The notes under the pieces were generated by a model that did no database searches, had not been told where the DNA came from, and saw nothing but the letters and a program-made list of their open reading frames with translations. From Sodalis glossinidius str. 'morsitans' (GTDB lineage: Bacteria; Pseudomonadota; Gammaproteobacteria; Enterobacterales; Enterobacteriaceae): 64,000 nt of DNA. The DNA is taken from positions 1,116,001 to 1,180,000 of the forward strand of contig NC_007712.1 of the NCBI RefSeq assembly GCF_000010085.1, given 5' to 3'. This document shows positions 1 to 8,992 of the stretch, piece by piece. The position numbers and the translations under genes were made by a program. Within the stretch, counting starts at the first letter, position 1; each line of letters opens with the position of its first letter.

Positions 1-821
1 TGCCGGACATCAGTCCGTCTGACTTAGGCTATAAATCGCTGGCGGTGAACTTGAGCGATCTGGCCGCCATAGGGGCAGATCCGGCCTGGCTTTCGCTGGC
101 GCTGACCTTGCCCTCGGTGGAAGAGGATTGGCTGGCCGCCTTTAGCGACAGCTTTTTCCAGCAGTTGGATTATTACGATATGCAGCTTATCGGTGGCGAC
201 ACTACCCGAGGCCCGCTGAGCCTGACGCTGACTATTCAAGGTATCGTCCCCGCGGGCCGCGCGCTGTCCCGCCACGGTGCCTGCATCGGCGACTGGATCT
301 ATGTTACTGGAACGCTGGGGGACAGCGCGGCCGGCCTGGCGATACTGCAACAGCGTCTGCAGGTTCTGGATCCACAGGACAGGCAATATTTGCTGGCGCG
401 TCATTTGCGTCCGCAGCCACGTATTTTGCAGGGGCAGGCACTGCGCGATCTCGCCAGCGCCGCCATCGACATTTCCGACGGTATTATCACGGATTTACGC
501 CATATCCTTACCCGTAGTGATTGCGGCGCCCGCATCAATCTGGACGATATCCCCTATTCACCGGCGCTGCTGCGCCACACCACACCCGACCAGGCGCTGC
601 GCTGGGCGCTCGGCGGCGGCGAAGATTACGAACTGTGCTTTACAGTGCCTGAAATCAACCGCGGCGCGTTAGATGTGGCTTTAAGCCATACCGGCGCGCC
701 TTTTACCTGCATCGGCCAAATCGGGCCGCGAAGCGAAGGGATTCAATTTATGCGTCATCACCAGCCGGTAGAGTATGACTGGCACGGGTATGACCATTTC
801 AAACGGGACGATATTGCATGA
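1..821 (+). CDS. thiL: Thiamine-monophosphate kinase, 5'-truncated by the window edge
   Basis: ThiL phosphorylates thiamine monophosphate to the active cofactor thiamine diphosphate in the cytoplasm. The reading frame is already open at base 3 and begins inside the protein with PDISPSDLGYKSLAVNLSD, so the true start lies upstream of the window; about 272 C-terminal residues of a roughly 325-residue family are visible. Family motifs seen are the AVNLSDLAAIGA metal/ATP-binding segment, GGDTTRG, the IDISDGI loop and GGGEDYEL near the C-terminus. The stop codon overlaps the pgpA start (ATGA), so the two genes are translationally coupled, as in E. coli. No lesion is visible. Identity is certain from motif content and from the neighbours. 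Confidence 0.96.
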   Translation, partial: PDISPSDLGYKSLAVNLSDLAAIGADPAWLSLALTLPSVEEDWLAAFSDSFFQQLDYYDMQLIGGDTTRGPLSLTLTIQGIVPAGRALSRHGACIGDWIYVTGTLGDSAAGLAILQQRLQVLDPQDRQYLLARHLRPQPRILQGQALRDLASAAIDISDGIITDLRHILTRSDCGARINLDDIPYSPALLRHTTPDQALRWALGGGEDYELCFTVPEINRGALDVALSHTGAPFTCIGQIGPRSEGIQFMRHHQPVEYDWHGYDHFKRDDIA

Positions 822-1318
822 CGATGGATATGCTGGTCGCCAAGCGGCGGGTTAAACTCTCCAATCCCTGGCATTTGCTGGCGACGGGTTTTGGCAGCGG
901 GATGTTTCCCTGGATGCCCGGTACCATTGGTTCGCTGGCGGCGATTCCGATTTGGTGCCTGTTGGTGGTGCTGCCGTGGCAGCTTTATTCGCTGGCGGTT
1001 ATGTTCAGCCTGTGCATGGGGGTCTATTTTTGCCATCAGACGGCGTGGGATATGGGCGTACACGACCACGGCTGCATTGTCTGGGACGAGTTTGTCGGCA
1101 TGTGGATCACCTTGATGGCATTGCCGGTAAACGATTGGCGCTGGGTGCTGGCGGGCTTTTTGCTGTTCCGGCTGCTTGATATCTGGAAACCCTGGCCGAT
1201 TCGCTGGTTCGACCGCAAGGTACACGGCGGTATGGGCATCATTATCGACGATGTGGTGGCGGGAATTATCGCCGCCGGCGTGTTTTACTGGATAGGACAC
1301 CACTGGCCGCTGTTTTGA
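818..1318 (+). CDS. pgpA: Phosphatidylglycerophosphatase A
   Basis: PgpA is an inner-membrane enzyme that removes phosphate from phosphatidylglycerophosphate to give phosphatidylglycerol. The 166-residue product has the family hallmarks: SNPWHLLATGFGSG near the N-terminus, PGTIGSLAAIP, VHDHGCIVWDEFVGMW and WKPWPIRWFDRKVHGG, with the acidic cluster IIDDVVAG near the C-terminus and several hydrophobic membrane segments. Its length is close to the usual 170 residues. The ATG overlaps the thiL stop by 4 bases, which fixes the start and implies coupling. The gene looks intact. Confidence 0.96.
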   Translation: MTMDMLVAKRRVKLSNPWHLLATGFGSGMFPWMPGTIGSLAAIPIWCLLVVLPWQLYSLAVMFSLCMGVYFCHQTAWDMGVHDHGCIVWDEFVGMWITLMALPVNDWRWVLAGFLLFRLLDIWKPWPIRWFDRKVHGGMGIIIDDVVAGIIAAGVFYWIGHHWPLF

Positions 1319-1479
1319 TACCGGGCAGTCACGGTCGCTTTGATTGGGCGCGGGTGTTGCGGCCGCTATTTTAATGCAGGACGACGCATCGGCCGCTGTC
1401 TCATGCCGAATAGACGTTACCGGCCGGTCTGTCATGGCGTTTTCCCAACGCCGGTGGTGAAGGGAAAACGCCGGTCCCG

Positions 1480-1800
1480 CTAGCGAAAGCCTACCACGTG
1501 ATGCGATAGGTAAGCCGTTTCCAGCTCGGCTATCTCTTCGCTGTCCAGCTTGACCTCCGTAAGCCTGCAATAGCTCGGCCAACTGCGCCGGGCGCGACGC
1601 GCCAACGATGGGCGCCGTCACCGCCGGCTTGCTGAGCATCCACGCCAGCGCCACCTGCGCGCGGGAAACGCCGCGGACTTTGGCTATCACGCCGACCCGT
1701 TCGGCAATACGGGCGTCGTTATCTTCGCTTTGTTCATACAGTGTCTTGCCAAATTCATCCGACACGACCCTAGCGGTCGTTTCTCCCGCAGGCTGAATAG
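1480..1800 (-). pseudogene. yajO: Remnant of aldo-keto reductase YajO (C-terminus only)
   Basis: The minus strand encodes the C-terminal part of a YajO-type aldo-keto reductase (an NADPH-dependent oxidoreductase, also linked in E. coli to xylulose-derived thiazole precursors). The readable part runs SDEFGKTLYEQ, GVSRAQVALAWML, KPAVTAPIVGAS and then AQLAELL. A one-base frameshift at about 1565-1570 follows, after which the family ending (VKLDSEEIAELETAY ... VVGFR and stop) continues in another frame to 1480. The N-terminal catalytic barrel, including the Tyr/Lys/His/Asp active site, is absent, so most of the gene has been deleted. The position between pgpA and dxs matches E. coli yajO. Non-functional. 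Confidence 0.85.
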
Positions 1801-1920
1801 CGACGCTAGGGATTAACCTGGGCCGGCGCAGACGAAAAAGTCACTAAGCGGTCAACGCGGGCCGGCACAGGGGGTTAAGCACGATGCGCGCGGCACGGCC
1901 CGGGAAGGAGGGGCACCGGC

Positions 1921-1946
1921 AAAAAAAGGAGCGCGGTTGCGCTCCT
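1921..1946 (-). terminator. Intrinsic terminator of the xseB-ispA-dxs operon
   Basis: On the minus strand an 8-bp perfect stem (AGGAGCGC / GCGCTCCT) with an AACC loop is followed at once by seven T. It lies 12 bases past the dxs stop, which is the expected place for the end of the xseB-ispA-dxs transcript. Confidence 0.88.
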
Positions 1947-1957
1947 GTGCCGCGGGC

Positions 1958-3820
1958 TTAAGCCAGCCAATCCTTGATTTGCCGCTGTATCCCTGCGCCG
2001 TCGAGGCCCAGATCCGCGCGGATCTCCTCCTGGCTGCCTTGAGGAATGAAATGGTCCGGCAGGCCGATATTCAATACCGGCACCTGCAGCCGCTGCTGCA
2101 TCACATACTCGTTTACGCCGCTGCCGGCGCCGCCCATGATGGCATTCTCCTCGACCGTCACCAGCGCCTGATGGCTGGCGGCCAGCTCGCTTATCAGCGT
2201 GTCGTCGAGGGGCTTAACGAAGCGCATATCCACCAGGGTTGCATTTATCGCTTGCGCCGCGTGTTCGGCTTGGGGCAGCAACGTACCGAAATTGAGAATT
2301 GCCACGCCGGCGCCCTGGCGGTGTACCACCCCTTTACCCAGCGGTAGTTCATGCAAATCGGTGAGCGGGGCGCCGGTGCTGTTACCGCGCGGGTAGCGCA
2401 CTGTGCTTGGCCCAGCCTGGTAGTGATAACCCGTGTGCAGCATCAGTCGGCATTCGTTTTCATCGCTTGGCGTCATGATGACCATATTGGGGATGCAGCG
2501 CAGGTAGGAGAGATCAAACGCGCCTTGGTGAGTCTGCCCGTCGGCGCCGACAACGCCGCCGCGATCGATGGCAAACAGTACCGGCAAATTCTGTATCGCG
2601 ACGTCATGGATCACCTGATCGTAGGCGCGCTGTAAAAAGGTAGAATAGATGGCCACCACGGGGTGATACCCGCCGATGGCTAGCCCGGCGGCAAAGGTGA
2701 CCGCATGCTGCTCGGCGATGGCTACATCAAAATACTGGCGCGGATATTGGCGCGAAAACGCCACCATGCCGGAGCCTTCGCGCATGGCGGGCGTAATCGC
2801 CATCAATTTGTCATCATCCGCGGCGGTGGCGCACAGCCAGTCGCCGAAAATGGCTGAGTAAGTGGGGCATCCGTCGCCGCTTTTCGGCAGGGTTCCCATG
2901 TGGGGATCGAATTTCGGCACCGCATGCCAACTGATAGGGTCTTTCTCGGCTGGCGCATAGCCACGGCCTTTTTTCGTCATGATATGCAGCAGCTGCGGTC
3001 CTTTTTTGGCCCGCATATTCTTCAGCGTCTGCACCAGTCCCTGGACATCATGGCCGTCCACCGGGCCGATATAGTTAAACCCCAGCTCCTCGAACAGTGT
3101 GCCCGGCACCACCATGCCTTTAATGTGCTCTTCGGTGCGCTTCACCAGCTCTTTAATCGGCGGGATACCAGACAGCACCTTTTTGCCGCCTTCGCGCAGG
3201 GTCGAGTAGAGCTTGCCGGACAGGATCTGCGCCAAATGGTTATTCAGCGCCCCGACATTTTCCGAAATGGACATTTCATTGTCGTTCAGCACCACCAGCA
3301 AATCAGATTTGATATCGCCGGCATGGTTCATGGCCTCGAAGGCCATGCCGGCGGTAATGGCGCCATCGCCGATAACGCAAACCGTGCGGCGGCCCAATCC
3401 CTCATGTTCCGCCGCCACCGCCATACCGAGACCGGCGCTGATGGAGGTGGAGGAATGACCTACCGAGAGCTGGTCGTATTCACTTTCGCCACGCCAGGGA
3501 AACGGATGCAGGCCGTTACGCTGGCGAATAGTAGCAATACGGTCCCGTCGCCCGGTCAGGATTTTATGGGGATAAGCCTGATGGCCGACATCCCAAATCA
3601 GCCGGTCGAACGGCGTGTTGTACACATAATGCAGCGCCACCGTCAGTTCCACCGTGCCCAGCCCCGAGGCGAAATGGCCGCTTGAGCGGCTTACGCTGTC
3701 GAGCAGAAATTGCCGCAGCTCGTCGCACAGCGCCACCAAACTCTCTTTGGGCAACTGACGCAGTTCCATAGGATTGTCGGCTAGGACCAGCGTCGGATAC
3801 TTTTTGATATCAAGGCTCAT
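1958..3820 (-). CDS. dxs: 1-deoxy-D-xylulose-5-phosphate synthase
   Basis: Dxs condenses pyruvate and glyceraldehyde 3-phosphate to 1-deoxy-D-xylulose 5-phosphate, the entry step of the MEP isoprenoid pathway and a precursor for thiamine and pyridoxal. The product is 620 residues, the same as E. coli. Visible features are HFASGLGTVELTVALHYV, the thiamine-diphosphate motif starting GDGAITAGMAFEAMNHAG and ending near LNDNEMSISEN, the transketolase pyrimidine-binding domain with DVAIAEQHAVTFAAG, and the C-terminal transketolase fold. It lies 37 bases downstream of ispA and is the last gene of the xseB-ispA-dxs operon. Intact. Confidence 0.97.
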   Translation of the reverse strand: MSLDIKKYPTLVLADNPMELRQLPKESLVALCDELRQFLLDSVSRSSGHFASGLGTVELTVALHYVYNTPFDRLIWDVGHQAYPHKILTGRRDRIATIRQRNGLHPFPWRGESEYDQLSVGHSSTSISAGLGMAVAAEHEGLGRRTVCVIGDGAITAGMAFEAMNHAGDIKSDLLVVLNDNEMSISENVGALNNHLAQILSGKLYSTLREGGKKVLSGIPPIKELVKRTEEHIKGMVVPGTLFEELGFNYIGPVDGHDVQGLVQTLKNMRAKKGPQLLHIMTKKGRGYAPAEKDPISWHAVPKFDPHMGTLPKSGDGCPTYSAIFGDWLCATAADDDKLMAITPAMREGSGMVAFSRQYPRQYFDVAIAEQHAVTFAAGLAIGGYHPVVAIYSTFLQRAYDQVIHDVAIQNLPVLFAIDRGGVVGADGQTHQGAFDLSYLRCIPNMVIMTPSDENECRLMLHTGYHYQAGPSTVRYPRGNSTGAPLTDLHELPLGKGVVHRQGAGVAILNFGTLLPQAEHAAQAINATLVDMRFVKPLDDTLISELAASHQALVTVEENAIMGGAGSGVNEYVMQQRLQVPVLNIGLPDHFIPQGSQEEIRADLGLDGAGIQRQIKDWLA

Positions 3821-3857
3821 GGGGTACTCATATCTGAGGTGTAAAAAACCGCATCAC

Positions 3858-4760
3858 TTATTTGTCACGTTCAATAATATAGCGCGCCAGCGCCATCAGC
3901 GTGGCGGTATCATAACCGAGCGCGGCGACACATTCTAAGGACGCCAGGGATTCATGATACAGATCCTGAGCCTTGGCCCGCGCCATGTCCAGTCCCAGCA
4001 GGGCCGGATAGGTGCTTTTACCCAATGCTTGGTCCGCTCCCTGTCGTTTGCCGGTGGTCTGGCTGTCGCCCACGACATCAAGAATGTCGTCCTGTACCTG
4101 GAAAGCCAGGCCGATGGCGGCGGCGAAACGATCGAGATAGCGCAGCGCCGGTCCGCCGCGTTCCCCGGCCGCCAGAACACCCATCCGAACCGCCGAGCGG
4201 ATAAGCGCGCCTGTCTTGTGGCGGTGAATCGTCTCGAGGCGCGCGGCGGAGACCTGCTGCCCCTCGGCCTCTAAATCCAGCGCCTGTCCAAGACACATAC
4301 CGTCGGCGCCGCTGGCGGCGGCCAGCGCCGAGATCATTTGTAGCCGATCCTGTGGCGACACCTTCGGCATCTCCACGTCGGCCAGAATGCTGAAGGCCAG
4401 CGTCTGCAGTGCATCGCCGGCCAGAATGGCGGTCGTTTCGCCGAATTTGACGTGGCAGGTCGGTAACCCGCGGCGCAGCGCATCATTATCCATTGCCGGC
4501 AGATCGTCATGAATCAGAGAATAGGCATGGATACACTCAATCGCGGCGGCCGGCGCGTCAAGGCTTGCGGCTGTAAGCCCGAACAACCGGCCGGTCTGGT
4601 ACACCAGGAACGGGCGCAGCCGTTTGCCCCCCAGCAAAGCGCCGTGGCGCATGGCCTGGATAAGGGGAGCCTGCGGATTGGCGAGGACGCTGAGATAACG
4701 TTCCAGCGCCGCGTCCACTTGCTGGCGGCTATTTTCAAGCGCGCGCGCGAAATCAGTCAT
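3858..4760 (-). CDS. ispA: Farnesyl diphosphate synthase
   Basis: IspA joins dimethylallyl and isopentenyl diphosphates into geranyl and then farnesyl diphosphate, the precursor of undecaprenyl phosphate and ubiquinone side chains. The 300-residue protein has GGKRLRPFLVY, the first aspartate-rich motif in LIHDDLPAMDND, the second (DDILD) in FQVQDDILDVVGD, and KTGALIRSAVRMG. The ATG overlaps the xseB stop by four bases, indicating translational coupling. Length and motifs are normal for the family, and no lesion is seen. Confidence 0.97.
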   Translation of the reverse strand: MTDFARALENSRQQVDAALERYLSVLANPQAPLIQAMRHGALLGGKRLRPFLVYQTGRLFGLTAASLDAPAAAIECIHAYSLIHDDLPAMDNDALRRGLPTCHVKFGETTAILAGDALQTLAFSILADVEMPKVSPQDRLQMISALAAASGADGMCLGQALDLEAEGQQVSAARLETIHRHKTGALIRSAVRMGVLAAGERGGPALRYLDRFAAAIGLAFQVQDDILDVVGDSQTTGKRQGADQALGKSTYPALLGLDMARAKAQDLYHESLASLECVAALGYDTATLMALARYIIERDK

Positions 4761-5005
4761 AGCGCATCATTTTCCGGCGCAAAGGGAGCGAGCGGGGCGT
4801 CTGGCGTATCGTTTAGCAGAATCTGCACCCGCTGTTCTGCCTGTTGCAGGGTTTTCTGACCTTGTCGCGCCAGCTGCACGCCCTGCTCGAATTCATTAAG
4901 TGCCTGCTCCAGCGGCAGTTCACCGGATTCCAGGCGGGTGACTATCTGCTCCAGTTCTTTAAGCGCAGTCTCAAAACTGGCGGGTTTTTCTGCTTTTTTT
5001 GGCAT
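4757..5005 (-). CDS. xseB: Exodeoxyribonuclease VII small subunit
   Basis: XseB is the small subunit of exonuclease VII, which degrades single-stranded DNA together with XseA. The 82-residue product contains SFETALKELEQIVTRLESG followed by a second helix with LNEFEQGVQLARQGQ, the characteristic two-helix hairpin of the family. It is the first gene of the minus-strand operon with ispA and dxs, and is divergent from thiI. xseA itself is not in the window, as in E. coli. Intact. Confidence 0.95.
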   Translation of the reverse strand: MPKKAEKPASFETALKELEQIVTRLESGELPLEQALNEFEQGVQLARQGQKTLQQAEQRVQILLNDTPDAPLAPFAPENDAL

Positions 5006-5044
5006 GTCTGTATCCTACCGGTAGATAGCGAAGGCGCGAGTGGC

Positions 5045-5159
5045 GGCCCACGTTAGCCCAGAGTGCGGTGATAAGCAAATTGCGCCTTAATCCCGCGGCA
5101 TAAAGTGGTATACTCCGCGCCGCAAGGGCGACAGGCCGACGCCAGGGCTAACGTGGGCC
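5045..5159. repeat. 15-bp perfect inverted repeat flanking the xseB/thiI divergent promoter region
   Basis: GGCCCACGTTAGCCC at 5045-5059 is repeated as its exact reverse complement at 5145-5159, with 85 bases between. The enclosed segment contains a TATACT hexamer at 5109-5114 that could be the -10 box of thiI, although no good -35 element is seen at the right distance. Whether the repeat binds a protein, forms a long hairpin or is a relic of an inserted element cannot be decided from sequence alone. Confidence 0.6.
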
Positions 5160-5223
5160 AGTGTCCCATTATATAACGTGTTGCGGCGCGTTACTCTTTA
5201 ATGATCAAATAACGACTATCACC

Positions 5224-6675
5224 ATGAAGTTTATCATCAAACTGTTTCCGGAAATCACGATAAAAAGCCAATCCGTGCGGTTGCGCTTTATAAAAATACT
5301 CACTAGCAATATTCGCAATATTCTCAAACATTGTGATGAGTCGGTGGCGGTGGTGCGTCATTGGGATCATATCGAGGTCCGCGCCGGCGATGAACAACAC
5401 CGTCCTCTGGTAGCTGACGCATTGACCCTCATCCCCGGGATTCATCACATCCTGGCGGTGGAAGAGCGCCCCTGGCAGGATATGCATGATATTTACCTGC
5501 AAACGCTGGTCATGTACCGCGATCGTCTGGTGGGCAAAAGCTTTTGCGTGCGGGTCAAGCGCCGCGGCACGCACGATTTCACCTCCCAGGACGTGGAACG
5601 CTACGTCGGCGGCGGTTTAAACCAGAATGTGGACAATACCCGCGTAAAATTGACCCACCCCGACGAAACGGTTCTGCTGGAAATTGATAATGATCGGCTG
5701 CTGTTGATAACCGAGCGCCTCGAAGGGCTTGGCGGTTTCCCGATAGGTACCCAGGAAGATGTGCTGTCGCTTATCTCGGGCGGCTTCGATTCCGGCGTCT
5801 CCAGTTATATGCTGATGCGCCGCGGTTGCCGGGTTAATTATTGCTTTTTCAATCTTGGCGGCGCGGCGCATGAAATCGGTGTCCGTCAGGTGGCGCATCA
5901 TTTATGGCGCCGCTTTGGCCAGTCCCACAAAGTCCGCTTTGTGTCCCTCGATTTTGCGCCAGTGGTAAACGAAATTCTGGCCAAGGTGGAAGATGGCCAG
6001 ATGGGGATAGTGTTGAAACGCATGATGGTGCGTGCGGCGTCGGCCATTGCGGAGCGCTACGGCATTCAGGCGCTGGTCACCGGCGAGGCGCTGGGGCAGG
6101 TGTCCAGCCAGACGCTGACTAATCTGCGTTTAATTGACAACGCGTCAGACACGCTTATTCTGCGTCCGCTTATCTCTCATGACAAAGAACATATCATTAC
6201 GCTGGCGCACCAGATTGGCACGGAAGAGTACGCCAAAACCATGCCGGAATACTGTGGCGTGATTTCCAAAAGCCCAACCGTGCGGGCGGTGAAAAGCCGT
6301 ATCGAGCAGGAAGAGGGGCAATTCGATTTTGCCGTACTGGAAACGGCGGTGGCGCAGGCGCAGGTGGTGGATATCCGCGAGCTGGTCGCCGAGGAGGGGA
6401 ACGCGCCTGTCGCCGAGGTGGAAACCACCGCGGAGTTGGGCAGCGGCGATGTCGTGCTGGATATCCGTTCGCAGGATGAGCAGGAAGGCTGCCCGCTGAC
6501 GCTGGCTAATGTGGCGGTGCAAACGCTGCCGTTTTACAAGTTGGGCAGTCACTTCGGCGAGCTGGATCAGAGTAAATTATACTTACTGTACTGCGACCGT
6601 GGGGTGATGAGTCGCTTGCAGGCGCTCTATTTGCGCGAGCAGGGCTTCCAAAACGTGAAGGTTTACCGCCCTTAA
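5224..6675 (+). CDS. thiI: tRNA 4-thiouridine synthase / sulfurtransferase ThiI
   Basis: ThiI carries sulfur for 4-thiouridine at tRNA position 8 and for the thiamine thiazole. I start it at the ATG giving MKFIIKLFPEITIKS because this matches the family N-terminus; an upstream in-frame ATG at 5161 would add 21 unrelated residues. The product is 483 residues (E. coli 482). In order: the N-terminal ferredoxin-like/THUMP region, the PP-loop SGGFDSGVSSYM, the MPEYCGVIS segment with the first catalytic cysteine, and a C-terminal rhodanese domain with the second cysteine in LLYCDRGVMS. It is monocistronic, and convergent with yajL, whose frameshifted ORF overlaps its last 4 bases. Intact. Confidence 0.97.
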   Translation: MKFIIKLFPEITIKSQSVRLRFIKILTSNIRNILKHCDESVAVVRHWDHIEVRAGDEQHRPLVADALTLIPGIHHILAVEERPWQDMHDIYLQTLVMYRDRLVGKSFCVRVKRRGTHDFTSQDVERYVGGGLNQNVDNTRVKLTHPDETVLLEIDNDRLLLITERLEGLGGFPIGTQEDVLSLISGGFDSGVSSYMLMRRGCRVNYCFFNLGGAAHEIGVRQVAHHLWRRFGQSHKVRFVSLDFAPVVNEILAKVEDGQMGIVLKRMMVRAASAIAERYGIQALVTGEALGQVSSQTLTNLRLIDNASDTLILRPLISHDKEHIITLAHQIGTEEYAKTMPEYCGVISKSPTVRAVKSRIEQEEGQFDFAVLETAVAQAQVVDIRELVAEEGNAPVAEVETTAELGSGDVVLDIRSQDEQEGCPLTLANVAVQTLPFYKLGSHFGELDQSKLYLLYCDRGVMSRLQALYLREQGFQNVKVYRP

Positions 6676-7436
6676 ATTGCCGGCGGGCGCTTCCAGCGAG
6701 AATGCGGCCCGCGCCTGCCGCGGGTTGTGTCTTGCCCCGCTGCCCATGTTGTCCTGCACCTGCTGCAGGCCTTTTGCAGCCCCCTCCTGCATATTCTGCC
6801 CGCGCTCGCCGAACCTCTGGTTTGATACATAGCTAATCTTGAAAATTTGCAATGCCCTGGGGTAGTACTAACCTGTGCCGCCACCTCGGCCGCCACCTCG
6901 GCCGCGGCCGGAAGGCCGCAGAGCAACGCGATAATGTTCAGGGCGAAATCCATGGCCGTCCCCGGCCCCTGGCTGGTGAGGAGCCGGTAACGCGCATCAT
7001 GGACGACCCGCTGATCCACCCAGCGATCGGCGGGAATACGGTCCTTCAGCGCCGGAAAACCGGTCATATAGGCTTGGCTAAACAGCTGATGGTGTTGCAA
7101 TACCAAGGCCGGGGCGGCGCATATCGCCGCCACCAGTTTACCGTCGAGGTGCATTCGGCGTACGCACTCCAGGAGCAGCGGACTGCGCTGGAAACACTCG
7201 GCGCCCTGCATATCGCTGGGGAGGACAATGGCGTCAAAGGGCTGCTCCGCTAAAGGCGCCAGCGGCGCATCGGCCAGCAGCCGTACGCCGCGCGAACCGA
7301 CGATGGTCAATCCGCCATCGCCGTTGACGCTGGCCGCGCGTACCTGCATTCCGGCGCGTACCAACAAATCGAACGTCGTGACGGCTTCGGTTTCCTCGCT
7401 ACCATCGGCCAGACAGAGAAGAATCGATTTGTCCAT
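6672..7436 (-). CDS. yajL: YajL (DJ-1/PfpI family chaperone/deglycase-like), 3' end frameshifted
   Basis: YajL is a DJ-1 superfamily protein involved in oxidative-stress protection of proteins. The N-terminal 190 residues match: LCLADGSEETEAVTTFDLL, the nucleophile elbow AAICAAPALVL with its cysteine, MTGFPALKDRIPA and LLTSQGPGTAMDFAL. Two oddities are seen. First, the usual LPGG-type loop reads LPSDMQ, so an oxyanion-hole glycine appears lost. Second, after AEVAAEVAAQV a one-base shift near 6860 leaves the ancestral frame (which would end GIANFQD and stop at 6833) and adds about 60 unrelated residues, giving 254 residues against about 196 normally. The ORF starts inside the 3' end of panE (38-base overlap). 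Probably impaired; it could be called a pseudogene. Confidence 0.8.
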   Translation of the reverse strand: MDKSILLCLADGSEETEAVTTFDLLVRAGMQVRAASVNGDGGLTIVGSRGVRLLADAPLAPLAEQPFDAIVLPSDMQGAECFQRSPLLLECVRRMHLDGKLVAAICAAPALVLQHHQLFSQAYMTGFPALKDRIPADRWVDQRVVHDARYRLLTSQGPGTAMDFALNIIALLCGLPAAAEVAAEVAAQVSTTPGHCKFSRLAMYQTRGSASAGRICRRGLQKACSRCRTTWAAGQDTTRGRRGPHSRWKRPPAI

Positions 7437-8310
7437 AGCTTTCCTCCTTGCGTTTCACCCAATCAAATAGCCGCTGATTCTTCGGCATATTCAGCCCGTG
7501 CGCACGTGCGCGCCGCAGGACATGGCCGGTAATGTAATCTATCTCCGATTGCCGCTGGGCTCGGACATCCTGCAGCATAGAGGAAACATTATCCGCGGTG
7601 CTGCGGATTACCTGGCCGACATAGAACAGCAGGCTTTCATAATGAGTATGGTAACCCTCGCGGTCCATCACCATCGCCACTTCGCGGCAGATGGCTTCGA
7701 TTTCGGCCGGATAGCGTTCCAGCTCACCGTTGCGGCAATTGTAAATGGCGGTGAGGGGGTTTATCACGCAATTAGCGGCAAGCTTGACCCAACTTGAGGC
7801 GGTGATATTGTTATGCCAGGCAACCTCCGGCAGGGCATGATGTAACACTTTCGCCATCGCGCTGCTTTGCTGCGCCTGACTATTGCCGGGACCGATGCGC
7901 GTCGTGCCGGCATAGATATGGTGGATTTTGTTCTCTTCACGGTGGGCGGCATGGGTGGTGGTACCCATAATCAGCGGCTGGATCAGGACAGGTAACTCCT
8001 CACGCGTGCCGAGGCCGTTATGCAGCAGTAGGATGGCGCAATCGGCGCGCAGTTGCGGCAACAGCGCCCGTACCGCCCCGGATACCTGCCAGGCTTTCAA
8101 TGTCACCAGCAACAGATCGCTTGCGGCCAGATGCTCAGCGTTATTGGCGGGCAATTGTAAACGGTTTTCCTGCCCTTTTGGGCTGATAACATCCACGGTG
8201 CATACCGATTGCGGCACCCTCAGCCATCCCTGAACGTTGTGTCCCTGACGGCTAAGCGCCGCTAGCCACAGCTGTCCTAATGTGCCACAACCCAGAACGG
8301 TAATTTTCAT
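7399..8310 (-). CDS. panE: 2-dehydropantoate 2-reductase
   Basis: PanE reduces ketopantoate to pantoate with NADPH in the pantothenate/coenzyme A pathway. The 303-residue product (same length as E. coli) begins MKITVLGCGTLGQLWLAAL with the Rossmann GxGxxG motif, continues with DLLLVTLKAWQV, the catalytic-lysine region SSWVKLAANCVINPLTAI, and a helical C-terminus with SSMLQDVRAQRQSEIDYI. Its 3' end overlaps yajL by 38 bases, so the two form one minus-strand operon. Intact. Confidence 0.96.
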   Translation of the reverse strand: MKITVLGCGTLGQLWLAALSRQGHNVQGWLRVPQSVCTVDVISPKGQENRLQLPANNAEHLAASDLLLVTLKAWQVSGAVRALLPQLRADCAILLLHNGLGTREELPVLIQPLIMGTTTHAAHREENKIHHIYAGTTRIGPGNSQAQQSSAMAKVLHHALPEVAWHNNITASSWVKLAANCVINPLTAIYNCRNGELERYPAEIEAICREVAMVMDREGYHTHYESLLFYVGQVIRSTADNVSSMLQDVRAQRQSEIDYITGHVLRRARAHGLNMPKNQRLFDWVKRKEESYGQIDSSLSGRW

Positions 8311-8501
8311 TTTCCTTACCCTGTAGCCAAATAAAAGGGCTCCGGCCCGCGCATCACCTTGGAGCCATAAGTATAGACTTTTCTGCTGTACGGCAGGAGG
8401 TTATGCACGCCAGCTCGAAATCTACTGCGGGTATCCCGTCTTTTAACTCTTTGCCCTTGCGGGTATGATATGGGCAAATTTTGCCTTGCCGGAGCCACAG
8501 T

Positions 8502-8992
8502 ATGCCCTCATTTGATATCGTGTCAGAAATTGATATGCAAGGAGTTCGTAATGCGGTGGAAAACGCCAATCGCGAATTGATCACCGGCTGGGACTTTCGC
8601 AATGTCCTGGCAAGCTTTGAGTTGAATGAAAAAAATCAGTCTATCAAGGCCGCCAGCGAATCCGATTTTCAGGTCAAACAGCTATCGAAATCCTGCGCGA
8701 TAAGTTAGCCAAGCGCGGCATTGAAGGTGGTGCTATTGAATTACCGGATGAATTGGAGCACAGCGGGAAAACCTACAGCGTCGACGCCAAGCTCAAGCAG
8801 GGGATCGAAACCGGGCTGGCGAAAAAAATTGTCAAACTGATTAAAGACAGAAAGCTGAAAGTGCAGGCGCAGATACAAGGTGAACAGGTTCGCGTTACCG
8901 GTAAGGCGCGGGACGATTTGCAGCAGGTCATCGCGCTGGTAAAAGGTGCGGAGCTGGGGCAACCCTTCCAGTTTACCAACTTCCGCGATTAA
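8502..8992 (+). pseudogene. yajQ: YajQ nucleotide-binding protein, frameshifted
   Basis: YajQ is a small protein of the UPF0234 family; homologues bind cyclic di-GMP or nucleotides. The start MPSFDIVSEIDMQGVRN matches the family, and the frame runs to SESDFQVKQLSKS before hitting a stop at 8706-8708. One base has been lost at about 8680: in the next frame the protein continues EILRDKLAKRGIEGG ... LEHSGKTYSVDAKLKQGIE ... GQPFQFTNFRD, the normal C-terminus, ending at 8992. The single lesion in otherwise well conserved sequence indicates recent inactivation. It lies divergent from panE, as in E. coli. Confidence 0.92.

Noticed and set aside
758..1765. 335-codon minus-strand open frame overlapping thiL and pgpA
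   Set aside because: Only its first 85 or so codons are real (YajO remnant). The rest is a shadow of pgpA and thiL.
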